Shown piece by piece: positions 12,201-22,064 of a stretch of DNA of 64,000 bases. The stretch is taken from NCBI RefSeq assembly GCF_029931775.1, contig NC_079325.1, forward strand, positions 53,490,286 through 53,554,285, written 5' to 3'. The DNA is from Euleptes europaea. Taxonomy: Eukaryota > Chordata > Lepidosauria > Squamata > Sphaerodactylidae. Position numbers and translations under genes: made by a program. The notes beneath the pieces were generated by a model. It made no database searches. It saw nothing but the letters and a program-made list of their open reading frames with translations, and was not told the DNA's origin. Position 1 is the first letter of the stretch, and each line of letters starts with the position of its first letter.

Positions 12201-14925
12201 GCCTGCCCTGCATGCACTTTGGGTAGGGTACTTGTAAATGAAAATGGAGCGTGTCCTTTTATTATTGAAATGTATTATTTATTAAAACACCTTTATCTAC
12301 CTCTCCTCCAAGTAGGCTGAAAGTAAAAAGGCATAAAGATTAAAGGCATAAAGATTAAAACAAAGGCAAAGTTAAAAACAACCTGGGCAAGAAGATGCAT
12401 ATACTTATGCTTACAAGTCATAATCCCATGTGTTATTTACATAGCACCAAAACAATAAACTGCAACTGTCCACCACTTTCAGCCAAAAGCCTTTGGAAAA
12501 TAACTACCTCACAAATCTTGGTGAATGTTAGGGTGGGAGAAAGAACCCTTTCTCTGGCTGTCTGAGCCACAGAATCGGTGCTGCAACCAAGTAAACCCAT
12601 AAGTAGCCTGCAAATTAATGCACTTCTCTAACAGCTGAAACAGGGAGAAGGAACTGATTGGAGCAACTCAGATGGCATATGGGATTGTATAGGGGGAGCC
12701 CGTCCTTCAGGTATGTAGGTTCCAGGTTGTGAAGGGCCTTAAAGGTAATAACCAGCAACTTAAATTGAGCCCAGAAATAACCAACCAGTGAAGCAGTTTT
12801 AGAATGAGAATGTGTTCATAGATGTTTGTCCTGATCTGGAAACAAATATCTGCATTTTGCACTGGAGGAAGTTTCCAAACTGTCATTAAAGGCACCCTCA
12901 TGTAGTACACACTACAGTAGTCTGAAAAGGACATTGTAGTAGGATGAATTAGCATGGCTAGGCTATTCAGGTTCAGAAGAGACAGTGTCCATTACATCTT
13001 GTGCATAAGTTACAGGGTACTACTCTTCTTGTTTCCTGCACAGAACATGCAGAAGCGGATACCTTCTTCTGTTTCACCAACCTCATGTCTGAGATCAGGG
13101 ATAACTTTATCAAAAGTCTGGATGACTCCCAATGTGGCATCACCTACAAAATGGAGAAGGTCTACTCCACTTTGAAAGAGAAAGATATGGAGCTTTACAT
13201 GAAATTGGTAAGGAATTATGCCAACACCTACTTCAGTAGGTTTCACACTTCAGATTGGATGTCACACCAAACCATGGTTTGTGTTAACTATAGCACAGAA
13301 CTCGGACCAGACTGTCAGTAGGCAAACTCAGGCCAATATGCTGTGCAAAGGAACAAGATGAATCCTTGAGATACTGGAAGTGCTTCTGAAACTCACCTTG
13401 CTCCTTGTGTGTCTTGCCAAGGGTCCTTGTATGTCTTGTATGTCTTGCCTTATCCTCCATCCCCTTGGTTTACTGGCTTGCTGGCTGGGCTCTTGGGCCA
13501 AAAAAAATTGCCTCTCCCTGGCCCCTGAGGGGGTGAGGGGAAGCATGAACATAAGAAAAGCTATGCTGGATCAGACCAAGGTCCTTCAAGTCCAGCAGTC
13601 TGTTCCCACAGTGGCCAACCAGGTGCCTCTAGGAAGCCCACAAACAAGATTTCAGCAGCATCCTGTCTGTGTTCCACAGCACCTAATATCCTGCCTGTGT
13701 TCTTAATCCACAGCACCTAATCCTGCCTGTGTTCCACAGCACCTAAAGGCATGCTTCTCTGATACTGTAGAGAATAGGTATGCATCATGACTGGTATTCA
13801 TTTTGACTAGTAGCCATGGATAGCCCTCTCCTCCATGGACATGTCCACTTCCCTCTTAAAGCCTTCCAGGTTGGCAGCCATCACCACATCCTGGGGCAGG
13901 GAGTTTAACCCTGCATTCTTAAAGCTGTCTCACCATTTGCAAACTACTAATTGCATTATACCTACACCCAATTTTTGATTGTTTCCCTCAATTAAGGGTC
14001 AGGGGACTTGTTTGGACTGTCTCCAAAGACTGTCTGGACATTGTCCAGTTCTCACTGTACTAAGAGGCGGCAGCACTTGGTGATTGGAGCACCTTCTACT
14101 AGAATGCCTTAAAAAAGTATTTGAGCTTGCACACAACTGAAAATTGGCTACCCATTCCATTCTGCCTGATGAAGAGTTACTTTAAAACTTTGCATCCTCC
14201 AAGGTTCATCTACTAAAAGTGTTCTTGTCCTCTTCGGTTTCGTCCTGACTGCACAGAACTGTTGTTCCCCACAAGCTACTCTCTAGGTAATTAAAACAAG
14301 TTTCCATTTAGCCACTGTATCGCTTGAGAGGAAGTTTGTGGTTTTCAACCAGCAGCATTTCCTTCCCCCTCAAGATTTGAGAAAATAGTTTTACAGGTTG
14401 CCGGACCCTTCTCTGCATGGCAAAAAAAAAAAGCCTTTCGGTCAATTCAAATGACATTTGCCCCTCTAGGGCATAGAGAAGGCCTGCACCCAAATGCTTC
14501 AGGCAGAAACCACTCTTCGGAGCAAACTCAACATAGTCCATTTTTCAAATGGTAAAACTTGCCAATTATACTGTGGGAGTCTTCTCCTAAGCTAGAGGAG
14601 AGCGTTGACGAGGACTTCATTGCACATGCAGTAAAGGGGCCAAATAGATTGCACTACTTCAGCAGGTGGAGGATGACGTGGAATAGCTGACAGATGAGGG
14701 CAGACGGAACACGACATTTAGCTCTAAGGTGACACCAGGGCTAGGGAAAAAACTTATCTTGCTGGATATGCTTAGAAAACATAGCATACTTTGCAACGTT
14801 AATGCCTCTTGATTGGCTAAACTGGTTCTGGTGGGCTTCTTGTTTCAGAACCTGAGTTCTGGTTGTATTAACGCCTTTTTACACACGTGGTGGAGGGAGA
14901 CCTGAGAAGGAGCTGTCCCTTTTCT

Positions 14926-14963
<38 letters not shown>

Positions 14964-17900
14964 TGAGGGAAGATAGCATCTTTTTTTATGCATACACCCA
15001 TTTGAATCTCCCTTTCCATGTGTCATTTTCTTTTCTTAGTCTGCACCCTAGTCCTTTAAACTGTATTTGCTCTGTAGTCAAGGACTGTAGTAATAAAGCT
15101 GTATTAAAGAGAACACATTGCCTTGGTTCCTGCCCAGTGTGTCTTACTGTTGGCACACTATGAAAACGCTCCCTTAGTTTGCTGTAACTCCTGGCAGCAG
15201 ACTAGAGAAGGGTGGGGTCAGTAACCAGGAGGTGGTGGCCAGCTACCTGAAGGAAGGGTCTGAACCCTGTTTAACAGGGATTTGGGGAGTGTGAGGGATT
15301 TTTTCAGGGATAAGTGGATCTCCCTCCCCCAAAAGACAACTTCTGTCCTAGCCTCTGAATAGGCCTGCATCTGTCTTTCTCGAGGGCCATTTGCCTGAAT
15401 GGGGAATGAGAATAGGTTGCTGGGGCAGAAGTGTCACACTCCTTGCAAACAGAAAGCCAGCATAGCAAGGAAAGTTGGTTGTACCTTTCTTTGTGCTTTG
15501 CTGTTTTTCTGTTTGTGGTCAGTTTTTTATTATTTATTTTAATGCAAAGGAACATTCAAAACGAGTCCACCACCCACGGCCTATTCTGGCGCTTGATCCT
15601 CATGCATGCATGAACTCAGCCTCACGTAATCTTGTGGCTGAACTGAATAAGTGGAGCTGCCCTCAAAGCCAGTTCCTGGCTTACAGAGAAAAAAAGAACT
15701 TTAAAATAAAAGATAAAAGCAGCAAGATAAAAGGATTTTTTTTTGTTGTCAAGTCACAGCTGACTTATGGCGACCCCTTGGGGTTTTCAAGGCAAGAGAG
15801 GTTCAGAAGCAGTTTGCCATTGCCTGCCCCTGAGTGAATTTGGAGAGAATTGTCACTGGCCCAAGGTTACCCAGCAGGTTTCATGTGGAGGAGTGGGGAA
15901 TCTAACACGGTTCTCCAGGTTAGAGTCCGCTGCTTTTAACCACTACACCATGCAGCAAGATAATAAAGAAATGTTAAATACATTATAAGAGCAAGAGAAA
16001 GAACTTCATCCAGCACCTAAACGTTAATGGTGGTGGCACCAGGCACAGTGCCTGGGCCCAGGGGGGAGAGTGCTGAAGACATGAAGCTGCCTTATACTGA
16101 ATCAGACCCTTAGTCCATCAGAGTCAGTATTGTCTACTCAGAGTGGCAGCGGCTCTCCAGGGTCTCAGGCAGAGGTCCTTCACATCACCTATGTGCCTGG
16201 TCCCTTTAACTGGAGATGCCTGGGATTGAACCTGGGACCTTCTGCATGCCAAGCAGATGCTCTACTACTGAGCCACTGCCCCTCCCCAAAATCCCTTCCT
16301 CTTTTTGGCAGCCACAGCCTCTCCTTCAAATGTTTTTGATGGTGAGGGTTGTTCAATGGTGGAATGCATTGCCCCAGAGGGTGGTGGAGTCCCCGTCTTT
16401 GGAGGTCTTTAAGCAGAGGCTGGATGGCCATCTGTCGGGAGTGCTTTGATTGTGGGATCCTGCATGGCGGGGGGAGGGTTGGGGTCCCTGGGGATGTGGG
16501 GGGGAGGTGTTAATATCCTTTAACAATTTCCTGTGGTCCCTTCCAACTCTATGATTCTATGGTTATGTCCCCCGCCTCATTTTAAGCAAACTAGCTCGGT
16601 GACTTGATCTTTCTGTCTCTCTCTTCCGTATCCAACAGCAAGAGCAGAACATCAAGCCCCAGTTCTTCGCCTTCCGCTGGCTGACGCTGCTGCTGTCCCA
16701 AGAGTTCCTGTTGCCAGATGTCATCCGCATCTGGGATTCCCTCTTTGCCGACGACAGTCGTTTCGACTTCCTGCTGCTAGTCTGTTGCGCCATGTTGATG
16801 TGAGCAATCACAGGCTCCACATGGAGGGCACTTGTGACACACCCTTTCTCCCAGTTCTTTAGAACTAATAAGTGCAGGATGTGGCAATAGCTGCACAACT
16901 CGGATGACTTTCCAGAAGGATTTAGCCCTCGTAGCTAAGGGTATAATTCTTAGCTGAACAACTCTGAAGGCTGGAGGATGGTGTGGTCATCATCATGGGA
17001 ATGCCTGGAGACTTCTGGCTTGCTGCTTCTGGAAATTCAGAGATGGACTAGGTGAACTTTGATCTGGTCCAGCAAGGCAGTTTTGATGCTGAGTACGTTA
17101 AAAGCTGCCTTATCTGAGTCAGACCGCTGGTCCATCTAGCTTAGCGTTGTCTCGTCTGACGAGCCACAGCTCTCCAAAGCATCGGGCAGAGCCAGGTGTT
17201 CCCCAGCACCTGCTTCCTGAAAATGGAAGGTGCCAGGGTGCTTTACTGCTGGGCCACAGCCCCGCCCACCTTTCTTATTGGCTTCCCTTGCACTAACCTG
17301 TGTGAGTTTTGAGCACTGCCCCCTGGGGGCTTGTAGCCTGGGACCCTCTGTTTTCTTAGGCTGATAAATGAGGCAAAAGGCAAAAAGAAGATACTGCTGC
17401 TCTTCCTGGGGGCAGGCACATTTTGGAGGAGTGGGAGATGCTTGAATCTTGCAAAAGGAAAAGCCTTTCCAGCAGTGAAGTGCTGGCGCAATCAAAGTCT
17501 TTTTCTTACTCCCACACTCTATGTTACCCTGACCTGGATAGCCCCAGCCTAGCCTGCACTCGGCAGATCTCAGAAGCTAAGCAGGATCGGCCCTCAGTAG
17601 TATTTGGACGGGCAACCTCCAAGGAATACCAGGGTCCTGACGATGAGGCAGGCAGTGGCAAACCACCTCCGAAGTCTCTTGCCTTAAAAACCCCAAGGAG
17701 TCGCCATAAGTCAGCTGTGACTGGACAGCACAAAAAAAACCCAAAGTCCTGTGTTCCACATACCGTTGTCTCTCTAAACTATCCTTTTGGTATTGAAGAA
17801 GCAAAAATATTTTGCTTTTGTCAAATACCCCTAGACCAGGGGTCGGCAAACTCATTAGTCAAAAGAGCCAAATATCAACAGTACAACGATTGAGATTTCT

Positions 17901-20900
17901 TTTGAGAGCCAAATTTCTTAAACTTAAACTATATAGGTAGGTACACTGTTTATTTACTTAATAAACTTTAATTAAAGTTTTAAGTCTTAATTAAACTATA
18001 GGTACACTGAATAAAACCTGATATCATACTTAATAGTGATCTTATTTATTGATAAAAATTAAATTCTAAGTCCCTGCCATTTCCCCCTCCCCGTCCAGAG
18101 TCCTCGTCTGGAGGCCTGGTCTACTGCCATAAAAGCCTATTGGTGGACCTGGCCTCCAGCTGAGTCCCATTGGGAGGCCAGGTCTACCCATTGGCTTTCT
18201 TGGCAGTAGACCTGGCCTCCGGAGGCCCATAGAAGCCAATTGGTAGACCTGGCCTCTGAAGGGGGACTTTTCCCCCTCCTCGGGAGTCCAGGTGTACTGC
18301 CAAGAAAGCCAGAGGGTAGACATGGCCTCCCAATGGGACTCAGCCGAAGGCCAGGTCTACCAAAGGAACCCCGCCCCGCCCAACAGCTGATAGGCGGGGG
18401 GGCCAGGAATCGCCGAGCCGCCCGCCCAGCAATCGCACGACTAGAGGGGAGGGGAGGCTTTAGCCTCCCAACCATTGAGGGCAAGGGAAAGGGGGACCTG
18501 GCCATTCTCCACGGCGGTGGGGGGGGAGACTGCGCTCCCGCTCTCTCTCTCTCAGGCGTGCCGGCACGAGCAAGAGCAGGGGTTCCAAGTTCGGAGAGCC
18601 GCACTCAACAGGCCAAAGAGCCGCATGCGGCTCTGGAGCCGCAGTTTTGAGACCCCTGCCCTAGACCAAGGAAGTATTTGTGGGTCGAATCAGCTAACAA
18701 AATCACAAAGCCCTGAGTGTGAATCCTCGCACCTCAGAGGTAGTAGCTGCCGCTAGCCCCTTTCTTTAACCCAAACAGCCAGAAGCCAAGAGGCAAACTT
18801 CCAACCTCCCTGAGATTAAAGTCAGGAAGTCAGCTCTCCAAGATAGTACACTTGCAGCATGAGTTTCACAAATAGTTACCCTGGTTGGTGTAGCATTTTG
18901 GTCAAGGTACTGGAATTAGATTGAAGCTCCCTGACGTCAGAAGCCACACAAAATATAATTAAGGTGATCTATTAACACTGTGCAAGAATATCTCTAAAAG
19001 GACAAAAAGCAAGTGAGGCAGTTTAAAATAACAAAGCTGAGCAAAGGAACGAACTACATAGTAAAATATATCAAGGCAAGACATTAGTTCAAAGCATCAA
19101 GATGTTTACCATCCAGAAATGCACTCTGTCCAGAGTCAGGGGCTGAAAGTATGTCCAGTCCCCAAAAGCAAGCAAGAAACACGAGGTCCAAAGGTGGATA
19201 ATGGATCCATGGTATAGGATCCAAGAACAAAGCCAATTTGGAAACGCTATACTTTTATGCCCAACAGATGCTGAGTTGGCCTGAGCTCTTGACCAATCAG
19301 ATCTTTGGCTGATGATCTCAATTAATTGCATCAGCTTGTTGCTGGCCAGATGACCGAAAGGGTCAATGTGAGATAAAAGTGGGAGGTCTTATCTGCAGCT
19401 AAGACCACCCTTTTCTCTCATGTGGCAGACCTTAATTTCTCATCTAATTAAACGGAATTTGGTGCCCTTGACGGCCTAAGAGGGATTAAAATAGAAGTTG
19501 CTAGCCTTCCAGCACCTGGAGTTCTTATCTCTGTTGCTAAAAGTTACAGCTTGCTAAATTCCAAACAAGGATAGTACAGTGATTATCCCTTCATGAACTT
19601 TTTACCTTGTAGGCCCCCAAAAAAGCCTCAACCACAGAACCAATGTCTGAAAGAACAAGAAAGTTAAGGGAGTCTGTTTCTTGACAACTTTGATAAACAC
19701 AAGTCCCCCCCCCTCCTCTGTCACCCCTAGGCTCATTCGGGACCACTTACTGGAAGGAGATTTCACTTTGAACATGCGACTTCTACAGGTAAAATGCAGC
19801 TTTCTTAGGAAAGAGTGGGTAATTTTTAAATGGTCGCCCGCTGTATAAGGTATTGGGCACAGAAAAAGAAGAAGTTGCTTTTAATATGCCAACTTTCTGT
19901 ACCACTTAAGGAAGAATCAAACCAGCTTACAATCACCTTCCCTTCCCTCCCCACAACAGACACCCCGTGAGTTAGGTGAGGCCGTGAGAGCTCTAGGAGA
20001 ACTGTGACTAGCCCAAGGTCACCCAGCTGGCTTCATGTGTAGGAATGGGGAATCAAACCCGGTTCTCCAGATCAGAGTCCACCGCTCCAAACCACTGCTG
20101 TTCACCACTAACACCACGCTGGCTCCTGGGATAATTGGCCTTGCTACAAAGAAGATTGAATTTGTTTCAGGCAGTGAATTCCAGAGCTTGTTTGATTTTT
20201 CAACTTCATTCATCTTTTTTTTTAAGGATGCCATTCTCTCTTAACTTCATGTGTGAAAATGACCAGTCAATAAGAATGTCACTCAACATGATATAGGATA
20301 AGCTTCAGATGGGGTTACTTGATAACTCCCAACTTTAGGCACGCTCAAGTCATTCATAGCAATGACAGAAAACTGCAGAGGGAAGAAGAGCAACTGACTA
20401 TAAAAGGCTAGGAATCCAAGAGAAAAGGTTGCAAAATTGGGCATATTTATATTGAAGATTTGTGGGAAGAGGGTGTTTACATTGTACTCTTTGATAGGAT
20501 CTGTGCCTTTTTCAGTGCAAAAGAAATGCTTGATGTGCATGTAGGTTTTTGAAGTGGTATAAACTAGAACTTGGCAAGATTAAAATGTCCTCAGATGGTC
20601 TTTATAGATGGTGAGGAAGGGGCCAAGATGGATATAGAATCATAGAATCATAGAGTTGGAAGGGACCACCAGGGCCATCAAGTCCAACCCCCTGCACAAT
20701 GCAGGAAATTCACAACTACCTCCCCCCTCCACACCCTTGTGACCAGACGATGGCCAAGATGTCCTCCCTCTCATCATCTGCCTAAGGTCACAGAATCAGC
20801 ATTGCTGACAGATGGCCATCTATCTCAGAAGTGTATCTGGAGGGCGTGTTTCCAAATGGTGGGCCAGCCACAGCAAAGGTCTGCCTGCCTGCCTGACAAT

Positions 20901-22064
20901 TTAAGATGTAATGTAAGGATCCTCCAGCAACCAATAGTGGAGGATCCAGGAGCAAGTCTTGTGTGTCATCAGGGCGTGAAGTACTAGCTGGTTTTGAAGT
21001 GAGCAGGGCATTTTTAATACAAGATGCAGATGGTGAAGATGTTGCTTTAACCCCAGCTTCGTGGCCTGGACTATGTGAAGTCTGTGCTTATTTCAGCTTT
21101 CAGGCTCAAAGTAGAACTTTTCCCCAAAAAGACCCTCGAGAGCCAGTGTGGCGTAGTGGTTAGAGGGTCAGACTAGGATCTGGGAGACCCAAGTTTGGAT
21201 CCCCTCTCTATCATGGAAGCTTGCTGGGTGACCTTGGGCCAGTGACACACTCTCAGCCTAACCTACCTCACAGGGTTGTTGTAAGGATGAAGTGGAGGAG
21301 GGGAGAATGATGTGAGACACTTTAGGTCTTTGGGGAGAAAAGCCCAATGCAAGCGAAGTAAATAAGTTAATTAATGGTCACATCCCCCCTCAAGACTTTC
21401 TTGCTCCAATGCGTCTGGCAAAGTGGGCTCTGGCCTATGAAAACTTTTGCAGAGATAAATTTGTTCTTAAAGAGCCACACAGATCTGTTGTTGCAGCAGA
21501 CCAAAATATTTGTCACTCTCCTGCTGGCCTCTCACCTTTTTGTTGCTTTGGTGCCCCCCCCCCAACATGTTTCTTATTCCTGGAATGATCCCAGCCAATT
21601 AGGGATTTTTATGCTGTGGTGTGACATCACATCTATAACCAGTAGAGTCTGGCTAGGTGTCCTTGAGGGCAGGTGGTGCTTCTCACGTCAGTCATGTGGA
21701 TGATGCCAGTCAATGGCATCACCCATTGCCTGTGCTCTGTGGGGACAGGCGTTTTTGCCCCCTTTCAGTGCAATCCTGAAAATCACGTGGGGGGGGGCAC
21801 TTCCTGATGCTTCCAAAGTGTTCCTGAAGAGTATGCTCCTTCTATCCCCTTTTTGGATTAATTCTACTCAGAGCAAATAGGAATATCCTGAATTATACTA
21901 GGCATCAGATTTGGCTTTACCTCCGAATCCTAGAATATTGCTAATGGAAAGAGATTCTGTCATGTGAGTCCTTATTGTATCCTTTGTCTTAAATGCAGGA
22001 TTACCCCATCTCAGATGTTCATCTGATTTTGAAGAAGGCAAAAGACCTTCAAGATTCCAAGTAG
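3134..22064 (+). CDS. TBC1D13: TBC1 domain family member 13, exons 2-12 (first coding exon missing)
   Basis: A Rab GTPase-activating protein; the family member is known to act on Rab35 in membrane and GLUT4 trafficking. Eleven exons translate to a near-match of the vertebrate protein: 3134-3207, 6115-6155, 6798-6859, 8848-8947, 10792-10874, 11047-11206, 11975-12185, 13044-13207, 16639-16799, 19731-19788, 21999-22064. All phases agree and all introns are GT-AG. These exons give 1180 nt; a 23-nt first coding exon would bring the protein to 400 aa, the length I recall for human. Both TBC catalytic motifs are visible: the arginine-finger motif IDKDVRR, split across the exon 6/7 junction, and the glutamine-finger motif YVQGM in exon 8. 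The C-terminus is LQDSK followed by TAG. Exon 1 (about eight residues) was not found in 1-3133 and probably lies upstream. Family assignment is firm; the Rab target is knowledge of the family, not seen here. Confidence 0.96.
3750..4040 (+). mobile_element. CR1 LINE 3' end
   Basis: GGAGGTTTTTAAGCAGAGGC, TAGATGGTCATCTGGCAGCA and TTGCCATCTTCTGGGCATGA, as in the copies at 40380 and 61140. TBC1D13 intron 2. Confidence 0.75.
4580..4765 (+). mobile_element. degenerate SINE
   Basis: Retains GCCATGAAGCTGACTGGGTG and ATCTTGGGTCAATCACTCAG of the tRNA-type family, with an A-run near 4706. Confidence 0.5.
4795..5032 (+). mobile_element. tRNA-headed SINE (short form with ACACAC tail)
   Basis: Box A-like TGGTGAGGTTGTTAAGAG and box B-like GGTTCGATTCCCC, then CTGGGTGACCTTGGGTCAGT, then a tail shared with 5S-headed SINEs (GGCAAACCACCTCCGAACGT, GTCGCCATAAGTCAGCTGTG). 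Confidence 0.88.
5395..5715 (-). mobile_element. LINE 3' part (CR1/L2-like)
   Basis: Reverse copy, GAGCTCAAGGCAGCTTACAA, then GAGAGGTTGTTCCATAGTTG and AAAAGGCCCTCTCTCATG, which read the last ORF2 residues of this LINE type on the minus strand. Confidence 0.65.
6115..6155 (+). CDS. TBC1D13: TBC1D13 exon 3
   Basis: A 41-nt exon reading GIPFDSGLRCLCWK between a TTGCAG acceptor and a GTGGGT donor. This matches the start of the TBC fold, where human has GIPCEGGLRCLCWK. Confidence 0.94.
6798..6859 (+). CDS. TBC1D13: TBC1D13 exon 4
   Basis: A 62-nt exon reading ILLNYLPVERALWSSLLKKQ and ending in two bases of an Arg codon (AG) before GTGAGT. The acceptor is ACACAG. Confidence 0.94.
6930..8010. other. 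TBC1D13 intron 4 part, nothing recognised
   Basis: A CAGAAGTTAAGCAGAACAG stretch near 7000 faintly resembles a 5S-type SINE head but is too weak to call. The 26-bp stretch TAAGTTGTTTGCATACCACAG is doubled near 7590-7625. Confidence 0.4.
8255..8400 (+). mobile_element. CR1 LINE 3' end
   Basis: CATCTTCTGGGCATGGAGTA to CTTCCAACTCTAGGATTCTA. TBC1D13 intron 4. Confidence 0.8.
8848..8947 (+). CDS. TBC1D13: TBC1D13 exon 5
   Basis: A 100-nt exon completing the Arg codon and reading ELYAQFLKEMIIQPGIAKAN through REDVTLEDH, before GTAAGT. The acceptor is TTAAAG. Confidence 0.94.
9280..9440 (-). mobile_element. second-family SINE, partial
   Basis: GGCTGTCCAGGGTCTCGGGA, TTTAACTGGAACTGATAAGA and ATTGAACCCGGGATGTTCTG match the family at 16078. 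Confidence 0.65.
10115..10255 (+). mobile_element. degenerate SINE
   Basis: GCCTAACCTACCTCACAGGG and the flanking CCTTGAGACAGGCACTGTGT resemble the tRNA-type body. The head is poor. Confidence 0.5.
10792..10874 (+). CDS. TBC1D13: TBC1D13 exon 6
   Basis: An 83-nt exon reading PLNPNPDSRWNTYFKDNEVL and LQIDKDV, ending in AG of the split Arg codon. It carries the first part of the IxxDxxR arginine-finger motif. Confidence 0.95.
11047..11206 (+). CDS. TBC1D13: TBC1D13 exon 7
   Basis: A 160-nt exon. It completes the split Arg; the next codon (AGA) is the predicted arginine finger. It continues LYPDMAFFQRPTEYPCLLIL to ARNRSGVTN before GTAAGG. Confidence 0.95.
11975..12185 (+). CDS. TBC1D13: TBC1D13 exon 8
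   Basis: A 211-nt exon holding the TBC core: NGCEAHWEVVERILFIYAKL, then GIAYVQGMNEIVGPLYY with the catalytic glutamine in YVQGM. It ends WK plus one base of a Glu codon before GTAAGA. Confidence 0.96.
12255..12955 (-). mobile_element. LINE 3' part (CR1/L2-like)
   Basis: Reverse copy: ACCTTTATCTACCTCTCCTC, ACCCTTTCTCTGGCTGTCTG and GGTTCCAGGTTGTGAAGGGC with AGCCCAGAAATAACCAACCA. It ends 90 bp before TBC1D13 exon 9. Confidence 0.6.
13044..13207 (+). CDS. TBC1D13: TBC1D13 exon 9
   Basis: A 164-nt exon reading HAEADTFFCFTNLMSEIRDN to KEKDMELYMKL between a TGCACAG acceptor and a GTAAGG donor. Confidence 0.95.
13544..13925 (-). mobile_element. CR1 LINE 3' end with a triplicated segment
   Basis: Reverse copy, ACATAAGAAAAGCTATGCTG to ATCCTGGGGCAGGGAGTTT. 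The segment CCTGCCTGTGTTC...CACAGCACCTAA occurs three times in a row (about 13660-13745). Confidence 0.82.
13930..15735. other. TBC1D13 intron 9 part
   Basis: Apart from the TG/AG microsatellite, no gene or clear repeat was recognised. Confidence 0.4.
14923..14966 (+). repeat. (TG)n(AG)n microsatellite
   Basis: A TGTGTG run followed by GAGAGAG. TBC1D13 intron 9. Confidence 0.9.
15740..15953 (-). mobile_element. tRNA-headed SINE (short form)
   Basis: Reverse copy from CAAGTCACAGCTGACTTATG to TTAACCACTACACCATGC. TBC1D13 intron 9. Confidence 0.85.
16078..16300 (-). mobile_element. tRNA-headed SINE, second family (GCATGCCAAGCAGATGCTCT)
   Basis: Reverse copy: ACATGAAGCTGCCTTATACT at one end, GGATTGAACCTGGGACCTTC and GCTCTACTACTGAGCCACTG (reverse of a tRNA head) at the other. 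Confidence 0.85.
16330..16562 (+). mobile_element. CR1 LINE 3' end
   Basis: GTTCAATGGTGGAATGCATT, GCCCCAGAGGGTGGTGGAGT and the ending CAACTCTATGATTCTATGG. It ends about 75 bp before TBC1D13 exon 10. Confidence 0.85.
16639..16799 (+). CDS. TBC1D13: TBC1D13 exon 10
   Basis: A 161-nt exon reading QEQNIKPQFFAFRWLTLLLS to FDFLLLVCCAML, ending in AT of a split Met codon before GTGAGC. This is the conserved C-terminal half of the TBC domain. Confidence 0.96.
16890..17085 (+). mobile_element. second-family SINE, degenerate
   Basis: ATCTGGTCCAGCAAGGCAGT and TTAGCTGAACAACTCTGAAG recall the family in + direction. Weak head. Confidence 0.4.
17095..17270 (-). mobile_element. second-family SINE, partial
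   Basis: AAGCTGCCTTATCTGAGTCA at the left, TGCTTTACTGCTGGGCCACA at the right. Confidence 0.7.
17528..17735 (+). mobile_element. 5S rRNA-headed SINE (SINE3 type)
   Basis: The head CAGATCTCAGAAGCTAAGCA, then TATTTGGACGGGCAACCTCC, is a diverged 5S rRNA with its internal promoter region. The tail GGCAAACCACCTCCGAAGTC to GTCGCCATAAGTCAGCTGTG is shared with the tRNA-headed SINE at 4795-5032. TBC1D13 intron 10. Confidence 0.88.
17837..18658. mobile_element. non-autonomous hAT transposon, 822 bp
   Basis: Terminal repeats CAGGGGTCGGCAAAC and a matching GTTTTGAGACCCCTG end, flanked by the exact 8-bp duplication CCCTAGAC (17829-17836, 18659-18666). An internal block at about 18095-18365 has GTAGACCTGGCCTCC motifs in both directions. 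The right half is GC-rich (18370-18560). No transposase ORF. Confidence 0.92.
18667..19730. other. TBC1D13 intron 10 part, nothing recognised
   Basis: Unique-looking sequence between a hAT element and exon 11, with a CCCCCCCCTCCTCTG tract before the acceptor. Confidence 0.4.
19731..19788 (+). CDS. TBC1D13: TBC1D13 exon 11
   Basis: A 58-nt exon completing Met and reading LIRDHLLEGDFTLNMRLLQ before GTAAAA. The acceptor is CCCTAG. Confidence 0.94.
19867..20130 (-). mobile_element. tRNA-headed SINE (long form)
   Basis: Reverse copy from AAGAAGAAGTTGCTTTTAAT to CACCACGCTGGCTCC, about 80 bp after TBC1D13 exon 11. Confidence 0.86.
20635..20830 (-). mobile_element. CR1 LINE 3' end
   Basis: Reverse copy starting ATAGAATCATAGAATCATAG and AGTTGGAAGGGACCACCAGG. 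Confidence 0.85.
21139..21375 (+). mobile_element. tRNA-headed SINE (GGTTGTTGTAAGGATGAA form)
   Basis: Head GAGAGCCAGTGTGGCGTAGT, body CTCACAGGGTTGTTGTAAGG, ending in GTAAATAAGTTAATT. Confidence 0.86.
21999..22064 (+). CDS. TBC1D13: TBC1D13 exon 12 and stop
   Basis: The last coding exon, 66 nt, reading DYPISDVHLILKKAKDLQDS then K and TAG. The acceptor is ATGCAG. Confidence 0.94.
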   Translation, partial: DYPISDVHLILKKAKDLQDSK

